From NCBI GenBank assembly GCA_038207585.1, contig JBBQZP010000054.1:1-15549 (forward strand): a stretch of DNA of 15,549 bases, in the 5' to 3' direction. A program made the translations under genes and the position numbers. Each line of letters opens with the position of its first letter. Position 1 is the first letter of the stretch. Origin of the DNA: JBBQZP01 sp038207585 (lineage in GTDB: Bacteria > Pseudomonadota > Alphaproteobacteria > Rhodobacterales > Rhodobacteraceae). Shown here piece by piece: positions 1 to 6,447 of this stretch. The notes beneath the pieces were generated by a model. It saw nothing but the letters and a program-made list of their open reading frames with translations. It was not told where the DNA came from and made no database searches.

Positions 1-226
1 CTCGGGTAAAAGCAAAGGTCGGCACCGCAATTCACACCAAGGTCGGCACCCGCTCCGAGACAACTGAAATCCTCGCGTGCGTTTGAGATCAATATCTTAC
101 GCCCCAGAGAAGGTTCGACGGCAGTCGTGTTCGCTCCGCCATATACCATTGATATCATTGACTTTTCTCATCATTCTGGGAATAGCCCGCCATACAGCCC
201 GCCATAGGGAAAACGCTTGGGCGTTC
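1..226. other. Left-edge stretch, no convincing gene
   Basis: I see no credible coding region here. Two plus-strand frames that are open from the window edge close at about 67 and 90 and show no recognisable motif. The stretch does hold two pairs of short direct repeats: AAGGTCGGCACC at 15-26 and 39-50 (period 24), and AGCCCGCCATA twice around 186-209 (period 13). The first pair sits at the window edge and could be the end of a mobile element or binding sites, but the sequence alone cannot decide this. Confidence 0.3.
15..50. repeat. Short direct repeat pair, period 24
   Basis: AAGGTCGGCACC occurs at 15-26 and again at 39-50 with a 12-bp spacer. Two perfect 12-mers 24 bp apart are unlikely by chance. 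The function is unknown; insertion-sequence ends and regulator sites often have such spacing. Confidence 0.5.
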
Positions 227-745
227 CTAGGATGTTGACGCTTTGCGCGAATTGGCCCAGCGCGCCCTTTGCGCCTCGGCAATCCGTTTCTTGCCTTCGG
301 ACGTTTTCGGCCCCGTGGATCTGCCGCCGTGGAATTTGCAGCGCGCCTTGCCCGCTTCGCTCTTGTTCCGGCATTGCCCGCCCTTGCGGGTTTTGGCCCC
401 GCAGACAACGCGGCGACGGGCGTGGCGCTGGGCTTCCCTTTCGCGCATGGCGGCAATCTGGGCCTCGCATTGTGCATCTAATGCCGCCTGCATCCGGTCT
501 ACCCAGCTAAGACCCCATCCCCCCGCGCGCGCAATACTGGTGTGATAATCCGGCAAACCCAAAGCCTCGCAAAAGCGGCGGGGCGCATACTCGCGGGTTT
601 TCACAATTGCCTTGGCTTCCCAATACTGCACCGCATGGCGGCCCACCCCGGCAAGCTGGGCAAGGTCAATCTGGGTCAAGCCCGCTGCCTTTCGGTGTTT
701 GCGTAGATCGGCCCCGCTTAAGGTATGCATAGGTGTCTTTCGCAT
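227..745 (-). CDS. HTH protein with C-terminal HGGxSTGPKT motif
   Basis: A 172-aa protein. Residues about 9-55 (GADLRKHRKAAGLTQIDLAQ and following) read as an XRE/Cro-type helix-turn-helix. The C-terminal third holds three Cys and a His spaced around CGAKTRKGGQC and CKFHGG, then STGPKTSEGKKRIAEAQRARW. This HGGxSTGPKTxEG block is a known recurrent motif of small proteins in alphaproteobacterial mobile regions, and the Cys/His set suggests metal binding; its function has not been established as far as I know. The upstream GAGGGG gives a plausible ribosome site for the ATG at 745; a second ATG at 730 is possible. It is the last gene of the minus-strand set. A role as DNA-binding regulator is inferred from the HTH only. 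Confidence 0.75.
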   Translation of the reverse strand: MRKTPMHTLSGADLRKHRKAAGLTQIDLAQLAGVGRHAVQYWEAKAIVKTREYAPRRFCEALGLPDYHTSIARAGGWGLSWVDRMQAALDAQCEAQIAAMREREAQRHARRRVVCGAKTRKGGQCRNKSEAGKARCKFHGGRSTGPKTSEGKKRIAEAQRARWANSRKASTS

Positions 746-877
746 TGGCCCCTCAAAACCTCTGAATTGTGGAAACGCGCAAAAGGCTTTCCCATCTGGT
801 CACTAGCCTTGGCCTTGCAGAGACTGCACCTCCCCCCGCCTTCGCAGCCTTGCAGCCCGCTTGCGGCATCCCACGCA

Positions 878-1108
878 TCAGTAACGGGCATCGGCACGGC
901 GATACATCGGCACCGGGTCGCCACATTGGCGGCAAACCCAACCGTCTATGTTCAGGCGCTCGAGAACGGCGGTGGCGCGGGCGATGCGGTGCCGGGCGTT
1001 GCCCTCAAAGAATGGGCGATTCCGGCTTCCCCATATCTCGGCCTGCACCATCGGTTCGCCCGTCGCTGTTTCGCCATAGGTCAAGCCCTGCGGATCAGGG
1101 GCGGGCAT
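878..1108 (-). pseudogene. Small zinc-ribbon protein cut at a Cys codon by TGA
   Basis: A 76-aa reading frame starting at the ATG at 1108, which has AAAGGA six bases upstream; the TTG at 1132 is less likely. The C-terminus reads CRQCGDPVPMYRRADARY and then stops at TGA (878-880). The frame continues past the stop as CVGCRKRAARLRRRGE and ends at TAG (803-805). Small proteins of this type normally continue DARYC-x3-CR, so the TGA sits exactly where the third zinc-ligand Cys (TGC or TGT) is expected. The simplest reading is a TGC-to-TGA nonsense change that removes half of a C4 zinc ribbon. Decoding of TGA as an amino acid is possible but nothing supports it directly. Family knowledge is from memory. 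Confidence 0.6.
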
Positions 1109-1293
1109 CTTAAATCCTTTGATTGTTTTCAAAAACGGCCCGATGCAAATTGGGGGCCAGAGACGGGTCAGAGCTTTGATTGTGGCGCGGCGCGGAAGCT
1201 AACTTATCGGCCCGGATATCTTACAGGTTCTAGCGTTGCAGGTGATGCGACGGCTGGCGTGCAAACCGCCTGCCTATGGCTAGATGTAGATAT

Positions 1294-1450
1294 GTCCGAA
1301 CCGTTAGGACAGGCTTACCCCTGAAAGTGGCTCTGGGCGTCCTGAAAACCGGGACGCTTTCCTGCTTTCAGGAAACGAAACCCTGGGCGGCGTCCTGATT
1401 TTCGGGACGGGATGACCGGATTTTCTGGACGGGGTTCTGTTTTTCGCGCC
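1294..1450. repeat. Family of 17-bp GTCC-N9-GGAC imperfect palindromes
   Basis: Four similar 17-mers: GTCCGAACCGTTAGGAC (1294-1310), GTCCTGAAAACCGGGAC (1339-1355), GTCCTGATTTTCGGGAC (1392-1408) and GACCGGATTTTCTGGAC (1414-1430). A weaker fifth copy, GTTCTGTTTTTCGCGCC, lies at 1434-1450. Start-to-start distances are 45, 53, 22 and 20 bp. A separate 7-bp stem TTTCCTG/CAGGAAA with a 4-nt loop lies at 1358-1375, at the stop codon of the HTH gene. The repeats cover the 3' end of that gene and the gap behind it. They look like iterons or operators for a protein of this element. Confidence 0.6.
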
Positions 1451-1829
1451 ATGACATAAAGCCCTTGGCCGGGGACCTGCCATCCTGGGTTTCCTCTTGC
1501 AGCGCCCATTTGGCGGCCTGCCCGATGCCAGAGGGGCCAAGGTGGCCCCCCTGTGTCATTGTAATGAACCCGCGCTCGATCAGGTCACTGAAATAGGTGG
1601 ACGCGGTGTCCTTGGTGATATTCAGGGCCTTGGCCGCGTCTCTTAGGCTCAGGAATATCGCCCCGTTATTGGAACCCGTGAACCGCCGTTTTAGTTCGAC
1701 ATACAGCGCGCGCGGCCCCGGCTTCATGGTGGCCCATGCCTCGGACCTTTGCAGCCATTCCGGCAACATAACGAACCGCGCCGTAGATCGGCCTTTTTTG
1801 CGGGCATAGCGCTTGGCGGTATCGTTCAT
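1368..1829 (-). CDS. HTH protein with repeat-encoded tail, possible Rep or regulator
   Basis: A 153-aa protein. Residues about 20-110 (MLPEWLQRSEAWATMKPGPRALYVELKRRF, then NNGAIFLSLRDAAKALNITKDTAS) read as a winged helix-turn-helix of the kind seen in small replication or regulatory proteins of rhodobacterial plasmids and prophages. The tail from about residue 125 (REKQNPVQKIRSSRPENQDA) is coded by the palindromic repeats at 1392-1450, so it is probably a by-product of having those sites inside the gene. The start at 1829 overlaps the stop of the upstream gene as ATGA, indicating translational coupling. Replication initiation is one possibility and transcription control the other; I cannot choose between them. 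Confidence 0.65.
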   Translation of the reverse strand: MNDTAKRYARKKGRSTARFVMLPEWLQRSEAWATMKPGPRALYVELKRRFTGSNNGAIFLSLRDAAKALNITKDTASTYFSDLIERGFITMTQGGHLGPSGIGQAAKWALQEETQDGRSPAKGFMSWREKQNPVQKIRSSRPENQDAAQGFVS

Positions 1830-2134
1830 TCCGCCCCCTCTGCGGTTCTGCGCGTGACGTGGCTTTTCAGGACATATCGGCCGTGGGTTCCCGCAAAGGG
1901 GCCGCCGTGGGGTTCGTGCAGCGTTTCGATATCAAACCCCAACTCCCGCAAAACGCGGACGTAGCCCGACCAGCGGGGGGCCGGGTCATCAATCGGGGTG
2001 CAGCCTTTGGGGCCTGAAAAGAGTAAGCACTCCAAGGCCCAGCGCGGGCGGCCTTTCAGCCAATGCAGGGTCGCGGTTCCGTCACTGTGATGCAGGCAAT
2101 AAGGGGCCATCCCCCAAGAGGGTTTCTTTGCCAT
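1826..2134 (-). CDS. Small winged-helix domain protein
   Basis: A 102-aa protein. It reads LKGRPRWALECLLFSGPKGC, then APRWSGYVRVLRELGFDIET and HGRYVLKSHV, a pattern typical of the short winged-helix proteins found beside AlpA genes in alphaproteobacterial elements (HTH_39-like, from memory). The wing would be the GTHGRYVL segment. Its ATG at 2134 is preceded by AAAGGA, the same ribosome site used by the AlpA-like gene and the zinc-ribbon gene. It overlaps the next gene by 4 bp. DNA binding is inferred from the fold; the target is unknown. Confidence 0.65.
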   Translation of the reverse strand: MAKKPSWGMAPYCLHHSDGTATLHWLKGRPRWALECLLFSGPKGCTPIDDPAPRWSGYVRVLRELGFDIETLHEPHGGPFAGTHGRYVLKSHVTRRTAEGAE

Positions 2135-2238
2135 CTGGCATTCCTTTCGATTGTGTTGAAAGGGCGATGCAGGCTAAATTGGCGGTATCCCGACCGACCA
2201 AATTTGAACCGCCGCCCTAGATGATAGGGGGCGGTTCT

Positions 2239-2421
2239 TTACTTGGCTGCCTTCATGGCTTCCCATTCCAGCACATCGGCAAGCCGCCACCTTGTGCACC
2301 CGGGTGAAAGTTTGACGGGCTTGGGAAAATTCGGGTCCGCTTTCAGTCGTCGCGAAGGCCATGTGCGGTGATTGTCATAGCGGGCGGCGAAGTTACGGTC
2401 ACTTAGATAGACGGTTTGCAT
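2239..2421 (-). CDS. AlpA/excisionase-like DNA-binding protein
   Basis: A 60-aa protein with the layout of the AlpA/MerR-like small regulators of phages and integrative elements: YLSDRNFAARYDNHRTWPSR (helix-turn-helix), then ADPNFPKPVKLSPGCTRWRL (the usual 'F-P-x-P-V-K ... RWRL' wing) and ADVLEWEAMKAAK (C-terminal helix). Members act as excisionases or activate the neighbouring integrase gene. No integrase is present here; the upstream side ends at an insertion sequence. The ATG at 2421 has AAAGGA six bases upstream. Two direct repeats of GGTTTTT-type sequence lie 47-78 bp upstream and may be its operator. Confidence 0.8.
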   Translation of the reverse strand: MQTVYLSDRNFAARYDNHRTWPSRRLKADPNFPKPVKLSPGCTRWRLADVLEWEAMKAAK

Positions 2422-2467
2422 TGGATGTCCTTTCGTTGCGTCTGAAAGGAACAGTGGGATAGATCAA

Positions 2468-2499
2468 AGGCCTGAAAAACCCCGACAGGCTTAAAAACC
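2468..2499. repeat. Direct repeat pair upstream of the AlpA-like gene
   Basis: AGGCCTGAAAAACC (2468-2481) and AGGCTTAAAAACC (2487-2499) are imperfect direct repeats 19 bp apart, just upstream of the AlpA-like gene (minus strand). The first shares the CCTGAAAA core with the 1339-1355 palindrome, so one protein may bind both regions. This is a sequence-level inference only. Confidence 0.4.
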
Positions 2500-2513
2500 G
2501 TATCGAAACGATG

Positions 2514-2810
2514 TTAGGTTTTCCTGGGCCTCCGACCATGGTTCTTCAATGCTGGCCTTTCTTGAGTGGCGCTGTGCCATGCCAGTTCAAACTGTCGAAA
2601 GGACAGTCTTGGGCATAGCTTCATCGTGTAGTCCGATCTTCGCATTGTCTCTCCGCTATCGTGAAGGTTGATAATTTGGCGACTTATAGACAGCGGCGAT
2701 AGCGTAGGCTCTCTTGACATTTCTGATATGCTTACATGTTCAATTTCTTTGAAATCTTCAGGTTCTGGAGGCTCACGCCCTGCATATTCATAGCCGAATG
2801 ATGCCAATAG
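2514..2810 (-). pseudogene. Unrecognised reading frame cut by the IS5-like element
   Basis: A minus-strand frame is open from the insertion sequence end at 2810 down to a stop at 2514, about 98 codons, including FGYEYAGREPPEPEDFKEIE and MKLCPRLSFRQFELAW. It has no start of its own outside the insertion sequence, so if it is coding it is the 3' part of a gene cut by the insertion. I do not recognise it; it does not show tyrosine-recombinase C-terminal motifs. Base composition is lower in GC than the neighbours at about 2640-2760. Otherwise 2422-2810 holds only the repeats listed separately and a small hairpin (ACTGTC/GACAGT, 2591-2607). Confidence 0.25.
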
Positions 2811-2820
2811 GCGTTGTTGC
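2811..2820 (+). repeat. Left terminal inverted repeat of the IS5-like element
   Basis: GCGTTGTTGC matches the right end perfectly over 10 bp (11 with the following A). Confidence 0.8.
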
Positions 2821-2875
2821 AGAACTCTGACTGTTGAGGATGCACATCGTGAATCCATGCGGTTAGACAGGCGGC

Positions 2876-3715
2876 ATGAGCAAGCCATCACCCGCCCGCT
2901 ACCGCACGACGCACTGGTCCAGCTATATCGCCTCACTGAAGAAGCGTGGCTCTTTGCTGATCTGGCTGGACAGGGAGATGACCTGGCTTGCGCCGCATGA
3001 TGGCAAACCCGGTCGGCCTGCAGTGTTCTCGGATGCGGCGATTCAGTTCTGCCTGACGATCAAGGTCCTGTTCAAGCTGCCGCTGAGACAAACGACCGGG
3101 ATGGTCGCCAGCTTGCTGAAGTTGGCGAACCTGGACTGGGCCGTGCCCGATTATACGACCCTGTGTCGGCGGCAGAAATGGCAGGCGCGCAAGCATGGCA
3201 TTCAGGGCCGACGCCAGTGGCGCAAGGTCCATCTGGCCATGGACACGGCCACTTCGGATATCCGGGCGGTGGAATTCACCCCTAGCAGCGATGGCGACAG
3301 TCCCGTTCTACCGGAACTGCTGGACCAGATCCCCGAGAGCGAAGAGATCGGCACTGTGACCGCCGATGGCGCTTATGACACCCGCCGCTGCCATACGGCG
3401 ATCATCGACCGGCAGGCCACTGCGATCATACCGATCCGCAAGAATGAGCGATTGTGGAAAGAGGACTGCCCAGCCGCGATTGCCAGAAACGAAACCTTGC
3501 GCGCCACCCGACACTATGGCCGGGCATTCTGGAAGCGCTGGACCGGATGCCATGCGCGAAGCCGGATCGAGGCCAAAATGCGGTGCCTCAAAGCCTTCGG
3601 CGAGCGCATCGCGGCAAGACACCCCGACAGCCAGACCGCCGAAATCCAGATCCGCATCACCCTCATCAACCGCTTCAACGCCCTCGGCACAGCCGAGATC
3701 ATTCGCATGGCCTGA
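2876..3715 (+). pseudogene. IS5-family transposase lacking the first catalytic Asp
   Basis: A 279-aa frame, where relatives have about 310. The N-terminus (RYRTTHWSSYIASLKKRGSL) and the C-terminal half agree well with IS5/IS903-type transposases. After CRRQK (residue 101) the sequence jumps to WQARKHGIQGRRQWRKVHLA. Relatives have about 30 more residues here, including the LLVDST segment that carries the first Asp of the DDE triad. The second Asp (D164 in TADGAYD) and the Glu (E232) remain, but the C-terminal signature Y-x2-R-x3-E-x6-K has Cys at 225 in place of Tyr. The reading frame is kept, so a protein could be made, but it should be inactive. The family comparison is from memory. Confidence 0.85.
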
Positions 3716-3758
3716 CGTCAGCGGGGAAAGGGGAAGTCATTCCTCAGGCGCGACTTGT

Positions 3759-3768
3759 GCAACAACGC
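3759..3768 (-). repeat. Right terminal inverted repeat of the IS5-like element
   Basis: GCAACAACGC on the plus strand is the reverse complement of the left end at 2811-2820. Confidence 0.8.
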
Positions 3769-3942
3769 TCATCTGGTGCGATCTTTGAGCAGGAGATCTT
3801 AGCGGACCTAAATGCCCTTACGCAATTCCATTCGTCCCGTCTTTACATCAATGAAACGGCGAGCGACGCGGCAACCGCGTTTGATGGCGTGCGGATGACT
3901 GTGGTGCCGGGACATTGTGCAGGTCAAGTCAAGCTACCTCGG
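3769..3942. other. Spacer between the IS5-like element and the sugar operon
   Basis: No gene recognised. A plus-strand frame stays open across it (including EQEILADLNALTQFHSSRLY) but begins inside the insertion sequence and ends inside the opposite gene, so it is not supported as real. It may hold remains of DNA from before the insertion. No clear terminator hairpin with a T-run follows the mutarotase gene here. Confidence 0.3.
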
Positions 3943-5031
3943 CTAGGCGCGGCCCGCCAGAGTATCGATCTTTCTCCGCATCGCGACGCCCTCTTCCGGA
4001 TTCAGCCTGCCTAATCGGATGGTAGTCTGCCATGTGGCGCCCGGCGCGAGTTCGGGCACATGGCCAAGCCCCCGCTCCGCTGTATAGCCTGTCAGGCCCG
4101 AAGTGGCAGGCTCTGCAAGGGCAATACAGTCCTGCTCGGGGGTGCGCGACAGCCACCGGACTGCAACGGGGCAGTCTGACGGACGGTGCGCAATCCAGTC
4201 TGCCTTTCCGTCGGGGTGGAGTTGCATCGAATGCGCAAAACCTTCGCTGTCAGCCAAGTAGTCGATTTCGAACACGACCTCGGGATCAAAAGCTATGCCG
4301 CTTGAGAGGCGGTGATGCAATTCGGGGTGGATGCGAAACGATTCCAGTTGTTCTTTGTAGCCGGGTTTGGTGCCCAGATGCGCCGGAATCGACGTTCTGA
4401 CGCGCACATGATCGGAGCTGTAGACCGCAGAATAGACAAGCTGGCCGTCATCGACAGGCAGAAAGTTGGGGTGGGCGAGGTACATGAAGGGCAGGGGCGA
4501 CGCCATCAGGTTCTGCACCCGCGCCGTGACCTCGATCGTAGTCTGTCCGGCAAGGATTGCAACAGAAGGTGACCAGCGATAGTGTGCCCGGAACGCCTTG
4601 GCAAATTCGAACAGGCCACCGACCATAAGATGTGTGCCCTGCGGCGACTCTGTCACTTCGAGCCACGCAGCATCCATCGGCGCCAAGGGCAACTCACCGT
4701 GCAGCGGGTGGTCGTCCTCCGGGCCCGGCGCGGCGATACCTAGAAGGCCGCAATGATAGACGAACGCACCCAGCGTTTCCAGAATTGACTCTGTTGCACG
4801 CGGCGTGTCGACCATGCCCCGCATCCCGATCGGCGCGCCATCAACCCAAGCCTGCCAAACCTGCTGCCCCCGGAACGGCAATATCTCCAGCACCATGCGG
4901 GGCGTTTCAATCCGTAAAACCGCGATTCTGTTGGGCAAGCGGATTGTGGTGATCGACATATCGGTCGCCGTCAGCAGAACAGACCGGTGTCGGTGGAACA
5001 TTTCGTGGTCAAGCTCGATGCGGATCATCAT
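3943..5031 (-). CDS. DUF4432 aldose 1-epimerase-like protein
   Basis: A 362-aa protein matching the DUF4432 branch of the galactose mutarotase-like superfamily. Recognisable segments are PFRGQQVW (about 52-59), YHCG (about 92-95) and GPEDDHPLHGELP (about 103-115), whose His residues fit the catalytic site of the superfamily; further on come MYLAHPNFLPVDDGQLVYSA, DPEVVFEIDYLAD and DGYTAERGLG-like C-terminal parts. Length is normal and there is no signal peptide, so it acts in the cytoplasm. The ATG at 5031 has TGAGGA directly upstream. As the last gene of the transporter operon it probably interconverts anomers or epimers of the imported sugar. It sits 370 bp behind the binding-protein gene, a much larger gap than elsewhere in the operon. 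Confidence 0.85.
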   Translation of the reverse strand: MMIRIELDHEMFHRHRSVLLTATDMSITTIRLPNRIAVLRIETPRMVLEILPFRGQQVWQAWVDGAPIGMRGMVDTPRATESILETLGAFVYHCGLLGIAAPGPEDDHPLHGELPLAPMDAAWLEVTESPQGTHLMVGGLFEFAKAFRAHYRWSPSVAILAGQTTIEVTARVQNLMASPLPFMYLAHPNFLPVDDGQLVYSAVYSSDHVRVRTSIPAHLGTKPGYKEQLESFRIHPELHHRLSSGIAFDPEVVFEIDYLADSEGFAHSMQLHPDGKADWIAHRPSDCPVAVRWLSRTPEQDCIALAEPATSGLTGYTAERGLGHVPELAPGATWQTTIRLGRLNPEEGVAMRRKIDTLAGRA

Positions 5032-5263
5032 TCCTCACAGGGGCTAAACGGTTAAGAGATACCACAGTCTGGGGCCGTTCGCTGTGTCCCGATTGCTGCA
5101 GAAGTGACGGAAACTGCGCCGCAAATTGGCATTCTTTTGGCCGTTTTGAGGTGTGCCGGGTCACGGGTCCCGGTCGTCGGTCCTGCCGCCAACGGACCCC
5201 GCGCTGAAGTGAGGATCAGCGGCGAAGTGCCGAGCAATCGACCAACTGTCAGCCATTTGACCG

Positions 5264-5286
5264 CGCCGATATCTCCGGTATCGGCG
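5264..5286. other. Perfect 8-bp stem-loop within the operon
   Basis: CGCCGATA (5264-5271) pairs with TATCGGCG (5279-5286) across the 7-nt loop TCTCCGG. There is no T-run on either side, so it is not a standard intrinsic terminator. It lies in the gap between the binding-protein and mutarotase genes. Confidence 0.5.
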
Positions 5287-5355
5287 AGGATCATCGCGCG
5301 GCGGCGTAATAGGCCGAGAGGTGAGGTCATCAGATCGCCTCGCAGAAGAACGGCA

Positions 5356-5389
5356 GGCCCGACCCCGTTGGGAGCCACGGGATCGGGCC
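5356..5389 (-). terminator. Strong hairpin after the binding-protein gene
   Basis: GGCCCGACCCCGTTG (5356-5370) pairs with CACGGGATCGGGCC (5376-5389), with one mismatch and one bulge, around a 5-nt loop. It starts 13 bases after the binding-protein stop. On the minus strand it is followed by GTTCTTCTG rather than a clean T-run. It fits an attenuating terminator or a 3' mRNA stabiliser, as is common behind binding-protein genes that need higher expression than the other transporter genes. Confidence 0.55.
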
Positions 5390-5401
5390 GTCGCCAAAGC
5401 G

Positions 5402-6397
5402 TCAGAACTTGAATTCGTTGACGTTCTCTGGTGTCACGATATCGGCGGGGCCAAGCACCACTTCGCCGGCGACGCCAACGGTGTAGTCGCCCAGACGGCC
5501 CGCCGCAAAGGTTTCGCCCTCGGCACCAGTGATTTTGCACATCGCAACCGCCTGCGCGGCATAGTAGGTCAGGTAGCCAAGATCGGTAACGTTCCACCAG
5601 ATATCCTGCGCCTGACCGGCGTCGATGTACTTTTTCATCAGTGTGGCCGGTGCAAGGCCAGTAAGCTTTACCCGATCAATAAGACCGGCCTCCTCAAGCG
5701 CGCGCGCAGCGGCGGGCAGTCCGATCCCGGCCGGAACGATGATGCCCTTCAGATCGGGGAACGCCTGTGCCAGCGCCAAGGCCTGCTGTTGGTTGACCTG
5801 CTCGCTTTCCTCGCCATACGCGACCTGAACAAGTTCCATGCCCTTAAAGGTCGGATCATTGGCGATCATGCCTTTCATAATCTCGATCCAGGCGTTCTGG
5901 TTGGTGGCCGTGGGGGTCGATGACAGGATCGCGAATTTGCCCTCTCCGATCAGATCATGCATCGAGATCAGCATCATTTCGGCAAGACTGGCACCTTTGA
6001 CCTGATTGACAAAGACCTGACGCGATTCGACTGCCACGTCGCTGTCATAGGAAATGACCCGGACACCTTCGGCCACTGCGCGTTTCAGGGCAGGAGCTAA
6101 TGCGTTCGCGTCGTTTCCGGCAATTGCAATCACGCCGACCTGCTGCGCGATCATCGCGTTGATGAACTCGATCTGCGCTTCGGCGGTGGCCTGATTGGGG
6201 GCCGCTTGGATGACGGTCCCGCCCATCTCGGCAGCAGCCTCTTCGGCACCGCCGCGGGCCACTTGGAAATAAGGATCGGTATCAAGTTTTGGCACGATCC
6301 CGACCGTAACCGGTTCGGTCGCACAATCTTGCGCAAGGACAGGACCCGCCGCCACCAGCATGGTGGTCGACAGAAGGGCTGCGGATATCAGACGCAT
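5402..6397 (-). CDS. Periplasmic sugar-binding protein, RhaS/LsrB type
   Basis: A 331-aa protein starting at the ATG at 6397, chosen because GAGGAA lies just upstream and the signal peptide begins there (MRLISAALLSTTMLVAAG, cleaved near VLAQ). The mature part opens VTVGIVPKLDTDPYFQVARG, the usual type I periplasmic binding fold of the RhaS/LsrB group, and ends NVNEFKF like that group. Where LsrB has its AI-2 ligands, this protein keeps Lys (K37), Asp (in YDSD, 117-120) and Gln (Q167), but has Asn at 166 for Asp and PAG for the PDA segment. The ligand is therefore probably a sugar such as a deoxyhexose and not AI-2; rhamnose is a guess from family layout. It delivers substrate to the two permease domains encoded upstream. 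Confidence 0.85.
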   Translation of the reverse strand: MRLISAALLSTTMLVAAGPVLAQDCATEPVTVGIVPKLDTDPYFQVARGGAEEAAAEMGGTVIQAAPNQATAEAQIEFINAMIAQQVGVIAIAGNDANALAPALKRAVAEGVRVISYDSDVAVESRQVFVNQVKGASLAEMMLISMHDLIGEGKFAILSSTPTATNQNAWIEIMKGMIANDPTFKGMELVQVAYGEESEQVNQQQALALAQAFPDLKGIIVPAGIGLPAAARALEEAGLIDRVKLTGLAPATLMKKYIDAGQAQDIWWNVTDLGYLTYYAAQAVAMCKITGAEGETFAAGRLGDYTVGVAGEVVLGPADIVTPENVNEFKF

Positions 6398-6447
6398 TGT
6401 AGGTTCCTCCACTTCGTTGCCGGGGTTGGTCTTCGGGTTCCCGGGTG

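Larger units (their letters stand above)
2811..3768 (+). mobile_element. IS5-family insertion sequence, internally deleted
   Basis: The element is bounded by inverted repeats. The left end reads GCGTTGTTGCAGAAC (from 2811); the right end, read inward on the other strand, is GCGTTGTTGCACAAG (from 3768), with further partial agreement including TGAGGA. The length of about 958 bp is roughly 90 bp shorter than the usual ~1050 bp for this group, which matches the deletion seen in the transposase. The bases outside the ends (AATAG on the left, TCATC on the right) show no target duplication of 2-9 bp, so the flanks have been rearranged or have decayed since insertion. Confidence 0.85.
5032..5401. 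other. 370-bp intra-operon gap with two hairpins
   Basis: No credible gene lies here; the frame at 5052-5597 overlaps the binding-protein gene and has no family resemblance. The gap holds a strong imperfect hairpin just past the binding-protein stop (5356-5389) and a perfect 8-bp stem (5264-5286). It may contain a processing site or a weak promoter for the mutarotase gene, but I cannot point to clear promoter boxes. Confidence 0.5.

Noticed and set aside
97..477. Minus-strand frame of 126 codons at the left end
   Set aside because: It runs over the HTH/HGG gene in another frame, is rich in Arg, Ala and Pro, and shows no family motif.
725..1324. Plus-strand frame of 199 codons
   Set aside because: It runs opposite the zinc-ribbon gene, has no ribosome site or motif, and is an artefact of high GC.
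3454..4014. Plus-strand frame across the right end of the IS5-like element
   Set aside because: It begins out of frame in the transposase, crosses the terminal repeat and ends opposite the mutarotase gene; no family likeness.
5402..6397. Binding protein as a true AI-2 receptor (LsrB)
   Set aside because: One acidic ligand position is Asn and the PDA segment is PAG; no lsrK, lsrF or lsrG genes are nearby.
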